Source of the DNA: Bacilli bacterium
GTDB taxonomy: Bacteria; Bacillota_I; Bacilli_A; RF39; UBA660
Length of the DNA: 8,785 nucleotides
Reading direction: 5' to 3'
NCBI GenBank assembly: GCA_022793565.1
Contig: JAAWDC010000004.1
Location: forward strand, 1 to 8,785
In this document: piece by piece, positions 1 to 6,512 of the stretch
How positions within the stretch are numbered: the stretch's first letter is position 1
Layout of the letters: each line of letters opens with the position of its first letter
The notes under the pieces: model-generated
Databases searched by the model: none
What the model saw: only the letters and a program-made list of their open reading frames with translations
What the model was told of the DNA's origin: nothing
Program-made: the position numbers and the translations under genes

Positions 1-2
1 AC

Positions 3-1883
3 GTTTCTTCTTTAAATCATGTACTATTTGAAGCGAAGGTTACAGCAATTCTCTATGATAGTTTTGTCATAACAGATTATATTAATAATGAGTTTTTCGA
101 GATTGAATCTATTTCTAGTATTCAGTCTTCCTTTGGAACTGTAAGTTTAGACTATGAAGGGGGAGTGCCAAAAGTTACTTGGAACTTGGAAAATTTCCGA
201 TCAGGTTCTCAAGCTACTTTAACTATTGATGTTTTACTTAAAGAAGAAAGTCAAAGTGAAATGGGATTATATCCAACGAATATTAAAGAAGAGGTTTCTT
301 TCAAAATTGAGGATGTTGAAGAGCAGGTAGTTAGTGAAGAAAGACCAATTTTATCCAATCATTACTTAGTTACATATGAGGGGAATGCTCCAGAAGGGTG
401 TACCGTTAAGGGAGTACCAGAGGCATCTCATCAATTTGTTCAAGATAATGTAGAAATTAAAGGCAGTGTTACGTGTGATGGCTATCATTTTAAAGGATGG
501 GAAATCGCAACGGATGATGTAATTAGAATTAATGAGGATTATTTCAAAATGCCAGAAAAAGACGTTATTATTCGAGCAGAATGGTCGAAGTTGACTGTTG
601 AGAAAAAAAATGAGGGAAAGATCTGGGTGTATGCACCTCCAGTTATACAAAAAGTATCTAATGAAAAAATATGGGCAAAAGCAGAATCTATTACTAAAAT
701 AATTTTTCAAAATCAGGTGGGGGATGTTTTAAATTCTATAGAGAGTTGGGATATTTCAGAAGCCCAAAATAGTGGAGTTGTGGCTCATATTGTTCCAAAT
801 GTAGATGATGCTACGACGTATACTGCATATATTCAAGGAACAGAAAAAATTATTGCAAATGAGGATAGTTCTAATTTATTTAGTGGATTTACAAAACTTC
901 AAACGATTGAAGGACTAGAATATCTAGATACATCTAATGCAGTATCTTTAGATAGGTTATTTCATGATTGTCGAGAGTTGACAAGTATTGATTTAAGTCA
1001 TTTTGACACTTCGAAAGTTACAAGTATGGTAAGGTTGTTTAATAACTGTCAAAGTTTGACTAGTATAGATATTACGCCTTTGGATATGTCTAACATTTCG
1101 AGTTTGAACGGATTATTTGAGGGATGCAAAAGTTTAACGAGTATCAATCTCAGTCATCTAGACACTTCAAAAATCACGGATATGTCTCACTTGTTTTCTG
1201 ATTGTGAAAGTTTGACTAACATAGATTTAAGAAACTTTAACACTTCACAAGTAACAACAATGGCCCATATGTTTTATGGATGTATAGGTATAACTAGTGC
1301 ATCTAATTTGAATATTAGCAGTTTTGATACGTCTAATGTCACGGATATGTCATATATGTTTTATGAACTTGGAAGAATTCCTACTTTGGTTGTTACGCAT
1401 TTTAATACTTCTAAGGTTACCAATATGGAAGGGATGTTTGGCGAGTGTAGAGCTTTAACAAGTTTGGATTTAAGTAACTTTGATACGTCTAATGTAAGAA
1501 TCATGGAAAACATGTTTCATGAAGATCAAGGCTTAACCAGTTTAGATTTGGGTCATTTTAATACTTCACAAGTTACCAATATGCGAGGAATGTTTTTTAA
1601 TTGTTTTAAGTTAAAAGACTTAAATATTATTAACTTTGATACGTCCAATGTAACTGACATGAGGTATATGTTCTATCAGTGTTATGTTTTAGTGACAGAA
1701 TTTACTCTTCGCTCTAACAATCCGGCAAATGTGCAGTATGAGGGAATGTTCTCGTATACCTCTACTAATAATGCTTGGGGAATCTATACGGTTATTTATA
1801 CACTTCCTGCTACCAAACAATTGGGAAGTAATATGGAGGAAACTAAATCAGAAAACTCACAAGTTGCGCGATTGGATGCTTAG
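3..1883 (+). CDS. BspA-family (DUF285) leucine-rich repeat surface protein, 5' end outside window
   Basis: This is the C-terminal 626 codons of a larger secreted or surface protein. A GTG at 165 could start a shorter protein, but the frame stays open to base 3 and the upstream residues complete a domain, so the gene enters from outside the window. Bases 3 to about 290 encode a beta domain of the adhesin backbone/DUF11-like kind (ITDYI near 69-83, then KVTWNLENF and a TLTIDVLL strand). Bases 360-590 resemble an InlB-type or SHIRT-like repeat (APEGC, GYHFKGW, KMPEKDV, AEW). Bases 640-896 match the usual lead-in to DUF285 repeats, with TTYTAYIQG and SSNLFSGF. About ten 26-residue repeats follow (897-1688). 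The protein then ends at 1883 with no LPXTG motif, hydrophobic segment or charged tail. In such proteins the missing N-terminus often carries a signal peptide and a von Willebrand A domain; that is inference. The likely role is adhesion or host interaction, with ligand unknown. Family assignment is firm. Confidence 0.88.
   Translation, partial: VSSLNHVLFEAKVTAILYDSFVITDYINNEFFEIESISSIQSSFGTVSLDYEGGVPKVTWNLENFRSGSQATLTIDVLLKEESQSEMGLYPTNIKEEVSFKIEDVEEQVVSEERPILSNHYLVTYEGNAPEGCTVKGVPEASHQFVQDNVEIKGSVTCDGYHFKGWEIATDDVIRINEDYFKMPEKDVIIRAEWSKLTVEKKNEGKIWVYAPPVIQKVSNEKIWAKAESITKIIFQNQVGDVLNSIESWDISEAQNSGVVAHIVPNVDDATTYTAYIQGTEKIIANEDSSNLFSGFTKLQTIEGLEYLDTSNAVSLDRLFHDCRELTSIDLSHFDTSKVTSMVRLFNNCQSLTSIDITPLDMSNISSLNGLFEGCKSLTSINLSHLDTSKITDMSHLFSDCESLTNIDLRNFNTSQVTTMAHMFYGCIGITSASNLNISSFDTSNVTDMSYMFYELGRIPTLVVTHFNTSKVTNMEGMFGECRALTSLDLSNFDTSNVRIMENMFHEDQGLTSLDLGHFNTSQVTNMRGMFFNCFKLKDLNIINFDTSNVTDMRYMFYQCYVLVTEFTLRSNNPANVQYEGMFSYTSTNNAWGIYTVIYTLPATKQLGSNMEETKSENSQVARLDA
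897..1688 (+). repeat. About ten tandem 78-base units encoding BspA/DUF285 leucine-rich repeats
   Basis: Counting from the Leu codon at 897, units begin at about 897, 978, 1056, 1134, 1212, 1290, 1377, 1455, 1533 and 1611. Most are exactly 78 bases (26 codons); the first is 27 codons and the sixth is 29. The protein consensus reads LTSIDLSHFDTSKVTDM followed by a short variable stretch, MF or LF, and an acidic or polar GC/NC pair. The DTS and MF positions are the most constant. An eleventh, decayed unit (NNPANVQYEGMF) follows to about 1760. The units differ at many silent and coding positions, so they look like old duplications and not recent expansions. Confidence 0.9.
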
Positions 1884-1981
1884 AAATTTGCTTGAAAAAT
1901 AGGAAAGTTACGATCACTATAAGAGTTCTATCTCTAGTAAATCAAATCATCGTTAATTAACTGATAAGAGTTAAAGTAGGA

Positions 1982-2001
1982 AAAGAAATATTAATTTCTT
2001 T
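1982..2001. repeat. Perfect 8-bp AT-rich inverted repeat after the adhesin gene
   Basis: AAAGAAAT (1982-1989) and ATTTCTTT (1994-2001) are perfect complements separated by the four bases ATTA. The hairpin lies ten bases before the terminator hairpin at 2011. No U tract follows it on the plus strand, so by itself it is not a convincing terminator. It might protect the mRNA 3' end or act as a weak backup terminator for the minus-strand operon. Such AT-rich dyads also arise by chance in this composition. Confidence 0.3.
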
Positions 2002-2010
2002 GTAATAAAA

Positions 2011-2036
2011 AAAAAGGGAGTTGGAACTCCTTTTTT
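2011..2036. terminator. Bidirectional Rho-independent terminator between convergent genes
   Basis: GGAGT (2017-2021) pairs with ACTCC (2026-2030) around a TGGA loop. A G-T pair and then an A tract (2011-2015) against a T tract (2032-2036) extend the stem. Reading plus, the stem is followed by seven T residues to 2037; reading minus, the A run from 2007 to 2015 becomes a U tract. It therefore suits both the adhesin transcript and the germination operon. The TAA stop of the minus-strand permease gene (2036-2038) touches the foot of the stem, so that operon has almost no 3' untranslated region before the terminator. Confidence 0.85.
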
Positions 2037-3106
2037 TATCGTTCTATATCCTTTTTTAGATGAATACTTACTGATAAAAAGGATATTAAAAAGACTAAGA
2101 ATAGATTTATGAGAATATAAAAGTCTAGGTGGAAATTTAGAAATTGATTTCCTAATAGTATTAGAACTAAAATAAGAAGGAGGACTAAATCTTTCTTTTT
2201 TTCAGTGGTAGGAAATACTTGAAAAATTAATTCTTTTAGAGCATATATTAGAAAGACGATGATAAAGAAATAAAGTAAGATATAAGAGAAGGATAGAGTA
2301 GTTTCAACTCTTTCTAGAATATTTAAAAAAGAGATTTTTTGATAGGTTATCATTAATGGATTTTTATAAAGATTCATTAAATAAACTCCGATAGAGCTTA
2401 GAATTAGAAATAGGTTTGTGAATAGAAATATTCCACTCCAAAAGATGGATTGTCCCCATGTTTTTATACCACTTTCTTTTTTTTGTAACCAATTTTTAGG
2501 AAAATGTAAAAGAAGAAAGAACGGCAGAGGGAGAGAGAGGAAAAATATAAAAGAAGAATTAAAAATTGATTGTACTCCCGTTGAAAATAATGGCTTGATG
2601 TTTAAAAAATTCGATTGTGGTAGAATTCCAAATACAGAGATTATAAAAAATAGCAGATAAATATAAAAGCATATTTCAGCAGTTCGAAATAGAGATTCCT
2701 TACTTTTCTTTAAGAAATAAAATAGTAATGCTGAGAAAGATAGGGTAATCCAAAAAGGAGTGATTTGTGGTGTAAGATAAAAGCGTACAAATCCTGTAAA
2801 CTGTTGAGTTACTTGAAATAGTGCACTTAGTAAAATAATTAAAATAGAAAGGTAAAGGATTAAGTAACTTTTTGGGAAAAGAAATCTAATTTTTTCAAGT
2901 AATGGTTTGTTTGGTAGATAGTGATAGATATTTCGGGTTAAAAAAACGAAGAGGATCATTAATCCAGTGCCCAAAATTATAGCAAATAGAGCATCTTGTT
3001 TACTAGTCATTGTTAGTTTATGAAATCCAATCATAGGAATAAATGCATTTAATAGAAAGAAAAATACTGTGAAGTATTGAAATTTTGTAATCGTATTTTT
3101 TTTCAT
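2036..3106 (-). CDS. gerAB: GerAB/GerKB-type spore germination permease subunit (B subunit)
   Basis: The product is 356 residues, close to the usual 360-370 for the GerAB branch of the amino acid permease superfamily. This subunit sits in the spore inner membrane and is thought to bind the nutrient germinant. About ten hydrophobic segments can be picked out, near residues 10-28, 38-57, 78-98, 117-133, 142-162, 180-201, 218-243, 272-295, 305-322 and 328-347. A family hallmark is visible near 250-268: a proline, then TYQ, then ILERVE, matching the usual P-x-Y...FLERIE stretch. It is the last gene of the operon. Its ATG overlaps the TGA of the lipoprotein gene (ATGA, 3103-3106), with AAAGGAAG as ribosome site inside that gene. 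The order A-C-B resembles gerK more than gerA of Bacillus subtilis. The symbol is given at family level only; the germinant cannot be read from the sequence. Confidence 0.87.
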   Translation of the reverse strand: MKKNTITKFQYFTVFFFLLNAFIPMIGFHKLTMTSKQDALFAIILGTGLMILFVFLTRNIYHYLPNKPLLEKIRFLFPKSYLILYLSILIILLSALFQVTQQFTGFVRFYLTPQITPFWITLSFSALLFYFLKKSKESLFRTAEICFYIYLLFFIISVFGILPQSNFLNIKPLFSTGVQSIFNSSFIFFLSLPLPFFLLLHFPKNWLQKKESGIKTWGQSIFWSGIFLFTNLFLILSSIGVYLMNLYKNPLMITYQKISFLNILERVETTLSFSYILLYFFIIVFLIYALKELIFQVFPTTEKKKDLVLLLILVLILLGNQFLNFHLDFYILINLFLVFLISFLSVSIHLKKDIER

Positions 3107-4089
3107 GTCGATAACTTCCTTTCTAAATAATTGTCTGTTGTTTTAATTTCAAGTTCAAATTTTAATTTAATTTGATCTAAGAGTGTTTGTTTATTTCGAA
3201 AAGAGAATAAGTGGTTTTGATGCATTCGATATTCTAATTTCATTAAATCATAACCTTGATTTTGGTAGTAGATCAATAATCGTTTCATGTCTTGTTCTAA
3301 ATTTTTAGCGAGATCTTTTTCTTGATGGTTTACTTCCATATGAATAGAAAAGGTAATCTGATTTTTTTTATATTTCAGGTTAGTTTCATTTTTATAGATT
3401 GTAGTATTTTGATAAATGGCTTGATTTATATTATTTTTTAGGATGTTAATTAGAATAGTATCTTCTGGGGATAGAGTTCCTAGGATTTTATAGTTTTGAA
3501 TTAAAGATAACCCTTCTATTTCTAATTCTTTTTGATAGGAAATTAGTGGGAGATAAGTGTTTTTATCTATTAGTAATTCTTCTAAAAACTTTTCAAAAGT
3601 AATTGAATGGGTGGTTCCCATGTATTGTTGATTAGTTTTTATTAATTCATTGATTTCTTTTGATTCTATTTTTTTGTCAAAGAGAGTGTCTATTTTTCCT
3701 TGAAATTGTAATAAGTTAAAATTGTTTCTGATTTCTTTTTGACTTAAAAGATATGGAATTATTTCTGATAGTCTCTTTTGAATTGCATCTTCAGTTAGAA
3801 CTAAGGCATCCATATGAGACAAATAAATCTTTTTATTACTTTTTAAATAGAGATGATGAAAGGCTTGATCTAAGGAATCTCCTGTTGCGTCATAAACAGT
3901 AGTGTTTTTAGATAGTGTTCCATCTTCTTTTTCTCCTTCAATAATACTGATATACAAATGGTAACCGTCTTCTTTATAGTCAATTCCAAGTAAATTGACA
4001 ATTCCTAGTTGATTGAGTTCAATATAAGAGGAGCAACCAGTTATAAGAAGTAGTGGCAATAAAATTAATAGTAATTTACTCTTTTTCAT
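3103..4089 (-). CDS. gerAC: Ger(x)C-family spore germination lipoprotein (C subunit)
   Basis: The protein has 328 residues and a clear lipoprotein signal: MKKSK, a Leu-rich core, then the lipobox ITGC with Cys19 as the lipidation site. The mature start is typical of the family (ELNQLGIVNLLGIDY, residues 24-38), and KIYLSHMDALVLTE (87-100) matches the conserved stretch with a histidine about 90 residues in. The last third, with alternating charged and hydrophobic strands (LKYKKNQITF, QIKLKFELEI), corresponds to the Spore_GerAC C-terminal domain. It should be tethered to the outer face of the spore inner membrane and work with the A and B subunits. It is some 40-50 residues shorter than the roughly 370-400 usual for the family. 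Its start lies 14 bases inside the A gene, with GAGGGAGGG as a strong ribosome site. The assignment is firm; the symbol is family-level. Confidence 0.88.
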   Translation of the reverse strand: MKKSKLLLILLPLLLITGCSSYIELNQLGIVNLLGIDYKEDGYHLYISIIEGEKEDGTLSKNTTVYDATGDSLDQAFHHLYLKSNKKIYLSHMDALVLTEDAIQKRLSEIIPYLLSQKEIRNNFNLLQFQGKIDTLFDKKIESKEINELIKTNQQYMGTTHSITFEKFLEELLIDKNTYLPLISYQKELEIEGLSLIQNYKILGTLSPEDTILINILKNNINQAIYQNTTIYKNETNLKYKKNQITFSIHMEVNHQEKDLAKNLEQDMKRLLIYYQNQGYDLMKLEYRMHQNHLFSFRNKQTLLDQIKLKFELEIKTTDNYLERKLST

Positions 4090-5518
4090 CGGTGGCCCTC
4101 CCTCGTACTGGATTTTTTTTCGTTAATAGTGGGTTTCTTAATTTTGTTTTGTTCACATCGTTGATTCGAATAAAAGCATCTTCTTGTTCTGATAAAATTA
4201 GTGGTGAGAATGGCGCTAGATAGGGTTTATGGAAGGAGTGCATACTGGATAATTTGATAATTAAGAAAAGTGCACCTAAGAAAATACCATAGATTCCAAA
4301 CATTGATGCTAGAACCATTAGAAAGATACGAAAATAGCGAATTGCTGAGGATAGTTCAATCGATGTAAAAACTAATCCAGAAATGGCTGATATAGCAATC
4401 ACAATAATCATAATGGGTGAAATAATTCCAGCACTAACAGCAGCATCACCTAAAACAAGACCACCTAAGATAGAAACAGCTGTTCCCATAGTAGATGCCA
4501 TTCTCATATCACTTTCTCTTAAAATTTCAAAAGAAACGGTCATTAGTAATGCTTCTACTAAAGCTGGAAAGGGGACTGTCAGGCGTTGGGACAGAAAGTT
4601 TAGTAATAGATCGGTTGTAATGGCATCATGGTTATGGGTTGTAATAGCAATATAGTAAGCAGGAATTAAAATAGAAATTAAAAAGGCTAGCAAGCGGATA
4701 ATTCTGATGAAGGAAATGTTAATTGGTTTTTGGTAATAGTCATCTGGTGTATGAAATAAATCAATAAAAAAACATGGTAGGATTAGAGCATATGGACTAT
4801 TGTCACAGAGGATAACAATTTTTCCTTCCAATAATGCCATGGCTGCCAAATCGGGTTTTTCAGTTGTTAGAATCGTTGGAAAAATAGTTGATTCTTCGTG
4901 TAAATAGTCCTTTAGATAACCACAGTCTAAAATTCCATCTATATTAACTTTTTGTAATTTTCGATGGATTTCTTTTACTAAGCTTTTTTCAGCAATATTT
5001 TGCATATATAAGATACTTACTTTTGTTTTTGATTGTTTTCCAATTTCTAAAGAATCTTGCCACAAGTATTTGCTTTTGATTCTTTTTCTAATTAATCCTA
5101 AGTTTTTATTGAAATTTTCAGTTAGAGAATCTTTTGGACCACGAACGGATATTTCGTTTTCACTACTTGTGATTCCACGATCTAGTGTTGCTCTGGTTTC
5201 TATCGCAAAATAATTATTTTCATCTACAAAGAACACGGTATAACCGTTCCAAAGTTTATTTAAGAGGTCTTCATAGTCTTTAATTCTAGTGACATTGTGA
5301 CCAGGAATTGAGTTGTAGAAGAATAAGAATAAATCTTCAGGAAGGGTGATTTTTTCATCAATAATTTTGGCAATATTTTTTAAAATCATATTACTGATGT
5401 CGCTTCCACTGGCTAAGACTTCTGAATAGATGAGAGTTATTGTTTGATCTTTGATTTGAATATTTTTATATATGATATCTCCAGCATAGTTTGTTTCTTG
5501 TTTGATTCTTTCGATCAT
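4076..5518 (-). CDS. gerAA: GerAA/GerKA-type spore germination receptor subunit (A subunit)
   Basis: The product is 480 residues, the normal length for GerA-family A subunits (PF03323), integral proteins of the spore inner membrane that form the nutrient receptor with B and C. The soluble N-terminal half carries the family signature RGP..SLTENFNKN (126-139) followed by GLIRKRIK (141-148). It also has DGILDCGYLKDYL (194-206), the block around KPDLAAMALLEGK (221-233), and a D-N-S-P segment (239-242). Membrane segments follow near 272-293, 345-362, 366-386 and 397-421. Between them is the very conserved VPFPALVEAL...EILRES (315-336), then GLVLGDAAVSAG (353-364). The stretch HKPYLAPFSPL (430-440) closes the conserved core. 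The start is fixed by AAAAGGAGGG six bases upstream of the ATG. It is the first gene of the operon, behind a probable sigma-G promoter. SpoVAF is a relative, but the adjacent C and B genes favour a receptor. Confidence 0.92.
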   Translation of the reverse strand: MIERIKQETNYAGDIIYKNIQIKDQTITLIYSEVLASGSDISNMILKNIAKIIDEKITLPEDLFLFFYNSIPGHNVTRIKDYEDLLNKLWNGYTVFFVDENNYFAIETRATLDRGITSSENEISVRGPKDSLTENFNKNLGLIRKRIKSKYLWQDSLEIGKQSKTKVSILYMQNIAEKSLVKEIHRKLQKVNIDGILDCGYLKDYLHEESTIFPTILTTEKPDLAAMALLEGKIVILCDNSPYALILPCFFIDLFHTPDDYYQKPINISFIRIIRLLAFLISILIPAYYIAITTHNHDAITTDLLLNFLSQRLTVPFPALVEALLMTVSFEILRESDMRMASTMGTAVSILGGLVLGDAAVSAGIISPIMIIVIAISAISGLVFTSIELSSAIRYFRIFLMVLASMFGIYGIFLGALFLIIKLSSMHSFHKPYLAPFSPLILSEQEDAFIRINDVNKTKLRNPLLTKKNPVRGRATDEKE

Positions 5519-5549
5519 ATTGACCCTCCTTTTCGTATTTTCCTAGTTT

Positions 5550-5579
5550 TAGTATGAGATAAATAGGTAGAAATATGAA
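5550..5579 (-). promoter_or_regulatory. Probable sigma-G (forespore) promoter of the germination operon
   Basis: Reading minus, TTCATA (5579-5574) is followed by a 17-base spacer and CATACTA (5556-5550). The minus-10 box fits the published sigma-G consensus CATWHTA at every position, and tCATA fits gHATR apart from the lower-case first base. Transcription would begin near 5543, leaving a leader of about 25 bases that contains the AGGAGGG site (5530-5524) before the ATG at 5518. Known gerA-type operons are transcribed by sigma-G in the forespore, so sequence and gene content agree. The site is read by eye and untested. Confidence 0.7.
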
Positions 5580-5594
5580 AAATAAAATGAAAAA

Positions 5595-5614
5595 TTTTTA
5601 TAAACGTATAAAAA
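5595..5614. repeat. Perfect 8-bp dyad between the divergent promoters
   Basis: TTTTTATA (5595-5602) and TATAAAAA (5607-5614) are perfect inverted copies around AACG. The dyad lies upstream of both inferred start sites, so it is not in either leader RNA. A DNA-level role, such as a regulator site or an AT-rich promoter-activating element, is possible. In DNA this rich in A and T a chance dyad is also plausible. Confidence 0.35.
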
Positions 5615-5620
5615 ACTATC

Positions 5621-5649
5621 TTGAAGTTTTTTTTGAGCTTATGTATAAT
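5621..5649 (+). promoter_or_regulatory. Sigma-A type promoter of the kinase-like gene
   Basis: TTGAAG (5621-5626) and a perfect TATAAT (5644-5649) are separated by 17 bases, the optimal spacing. Transcription would start near 5656, giving a leader of about 20 bases to the ATG at 5676. This vegetative-type promoter faces away from the sigma-G-like promoter of the germination operon, so the two divergent genes are probably expressed at different stages. Confidence 0.8.
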
Positions 5650-5664
5650 ATGTGCGGTAAAGAC

Positions 5665-5670
5665 GGGTGG
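5665..5670 (+). promoter_or_regulatory. Weak ribosome site GGGTGG that decides the kinase-like gene start
   Basis: GGGTGG ends five bases before the ATG at 5676. An in-frame GTG at 5667 lies inside this site and has no purine-rich site upstream within the short leader, so ATG 5676 is preferred. GGTG matches the 3' part of the extended AGGAGGTG sequence and not its core, so initiation may be weaker than for the germination genes. Confidence 0.5.
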
Positions 5671-5675
5671 AATGT

Positions 5676-6446
5676 ATGAGAAAAAATATTGTAATTCATA
5701 ATAAGCAATATTCTTTATCTTTAGATCATGAGATGATAGGTAAAACTTCTGGTATTTGTTATCGATTGGTAGAAGATGGGATCGATTTGGCTGTAAAACT
5801 GTATTATTCTTCTTTAGAGGAAGAGAAGATTTATCCTTCCTTATTGGAACTCAATCAATTTTGTGCCATTTGTGATCGTGTATTTCCTGTTCTTGTTAGC
5901 AAAGCACCTGTTTTTGATGAATTTGGGAATTATATTGGATGTTCGATGCCCTTTATTCATGAAATGTTTGGAATAACGAAGGAAATATTATATCAAGAAC
6001 CTTTAGACTTTGTTTTAGAAGGGTTATCACGTTTTCAAAATACACTTTCTGTTTTTAGTCAAAATAAAATATGTGTTTTTGATTGGCGTGTTAGTAATAT
6101 GAAAATTGGATGGGTTAAAGACCTTGGATTTGGTATGTTTTTATATGATGATAGTTATTATAGTCTTAGTGATTTACCTACTAAGGAATTGGAAAAGGAA
6201 AATCAAAGAGTATTTAATCATTTAATTGCCTCAATGATTGTAGATTATTACCTTAGTCAGGATATCGAATCCAGTTCTTCTAAAGAGGAGAGTAAGAAAC
6301 GTTGGGCTTTTTGTGATCAGTTTGATTTAGAATTTCCATTGTCTGCACTTTCTTTGTTAGAAAAAGAAGCAAGTGGTTTTCTAACTTTTGGAGATTATTT
6401 AGATGAGGTAAAGAAAAGGGGATACTGTATCAAAGTAAAAAAATGA
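5676..6446 (+). CDS. Uncharacterised protein with degenerate protein-kinase-like signature
   Basis: This 256-residue protein is not one I can name. It has no signal peptide or membrane segment, so it should be cytoplasmic. Its conserved-looking residues fall in the order of a protein-kinase fold. MIGKTSGICY (20-29) resembles a glycine-rich loop with G22 and G26. LAVKLYY (38-44) resembles the VAIK strand with K41, followed by an acidic helix (EEEK, 48-51). VFDWRVSNMKIG (134-145) has the D-x4-N spacing of the catalytic loop (D136, N141) but lacks the usual histidine before it. LYDDSYY (156-162) could supply the metal-binding aspartate of a DFG-like motif. The C-terminal part (about 170-256) is helical-looking, with a Ser-rich stretch near 207-211. 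Reading this as an active kinase is inference; it might be a pseudokinase or an aminoglycoside/choline-kinase-like protein. It is transcribed alone, divergent from the germination operon, and ends in TGA. Confidence 0.6.
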   Translation: MRKNIVIHNKQYSLSLDHEMIGKTSGICYRLVEDGIDLAVKLYYSSLEEEKIYPSLLELNQFCAICDRVFPVLVSKAPVFDEFGNYIGCSMPFIHEMFGITKEILYQEPLDFVLEGLSRFQNTLSVFSQNKICVFDWRVSNMKIGWVKDLGFGMFLYDDSYYSLSDLPTKELEKENQRVFNHLIASMIVDYYLSQDIESSSSKEESKKRWAFCDQFDLEFPLSALSLLEKEASGFLTFGDYLDEVKKRGYCIKVKK

Positions 6447-6451
6447 ATCTT

Positions 6452-6479
6452 TTCCACTATTTTGATGGTGGAATTTTTT
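6452..6479 (+). terminator. Rho-independent terminator after the kinase-like gene
   Basis: TTCCACTAT (6452-6460) pairs with ATGGTGGAA (6465-6473), with one T-G wobble, around the loop TTTG. Six T residues follow (6474-6479). It begins six bases after the TGA stop of the kinase-like gene and closes that single-gene transcript before the next promoter. Confidence 0.85.
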
Positions 6480-6488
6480 GTTTTCTTG

Positions 6489-6494
6489 TATAAT
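6489..6494 (+). promoter_or_regulatory. Minus-10 box of a promoter for the rlmD operon
   Basis: A perfect TATAAT lies ten bases after the T tract of the preceding terminator and 18 bases before the ATG at 6513. The region where a minus-35 box should be (about 6465-6472) falls inside the terminator hairpin and has no good TTGACA match. Start of transcription would be near 6501, giving a leader of only about 12 bases. The box is convincing by position, but the promoter as a whole is uncertain. Confidence 0.55.
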
Positions 6495-6512
6495 AAAGAT
6501 GGGCGTGGTAGT

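Noticed and set aside
165..167. GTG as the true start of the adhesin
   Set aside because: No ribosome site of normal spacing fits a secreted protein start, there is no signal peptide, and the frame is open upstream to the window edge with residues that complete a beta domain.
366..710. Minus-strand open frame of 114 codons within the adhesin gene
   Set aside because: It overlaps a well-supported domain-bearing gene, and its Phe- and Asn-rich product has no recognisable motif. It is an antisense shadow.
2418..2660. Plus-strand open frame of 80 codons opposite the permease gene
   Set aside because: It lies entirely antisense to a conserved membrane protein gene and has a Lys/Arg/Asn-rich product without a domain or a convincing ribosome site.
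4383..4655. Plus-strand open frame of 90 codons opposite the A subunit gene
   Set aside because: It is the antisense of the most conserved membrane part of the GerA-type protein, and its hydrophobic look is inherited from that strand.
5519..5675. Riboswitch or T-box leader before the germination operon or the kinase-like gene
   Set aside because: Both inferred leaders are under 30 bases, too short for any known riboswitch, and no T-box or aptamer-like pattern was seen.
6462..6512. N-terminal extension of rlmD from TTG 6462 or ATG 6465
   Set aside because: These codons lie within a terminator stem and upstream of the TATAAT box, and the extra residues do not resemble a TRAM domain start.
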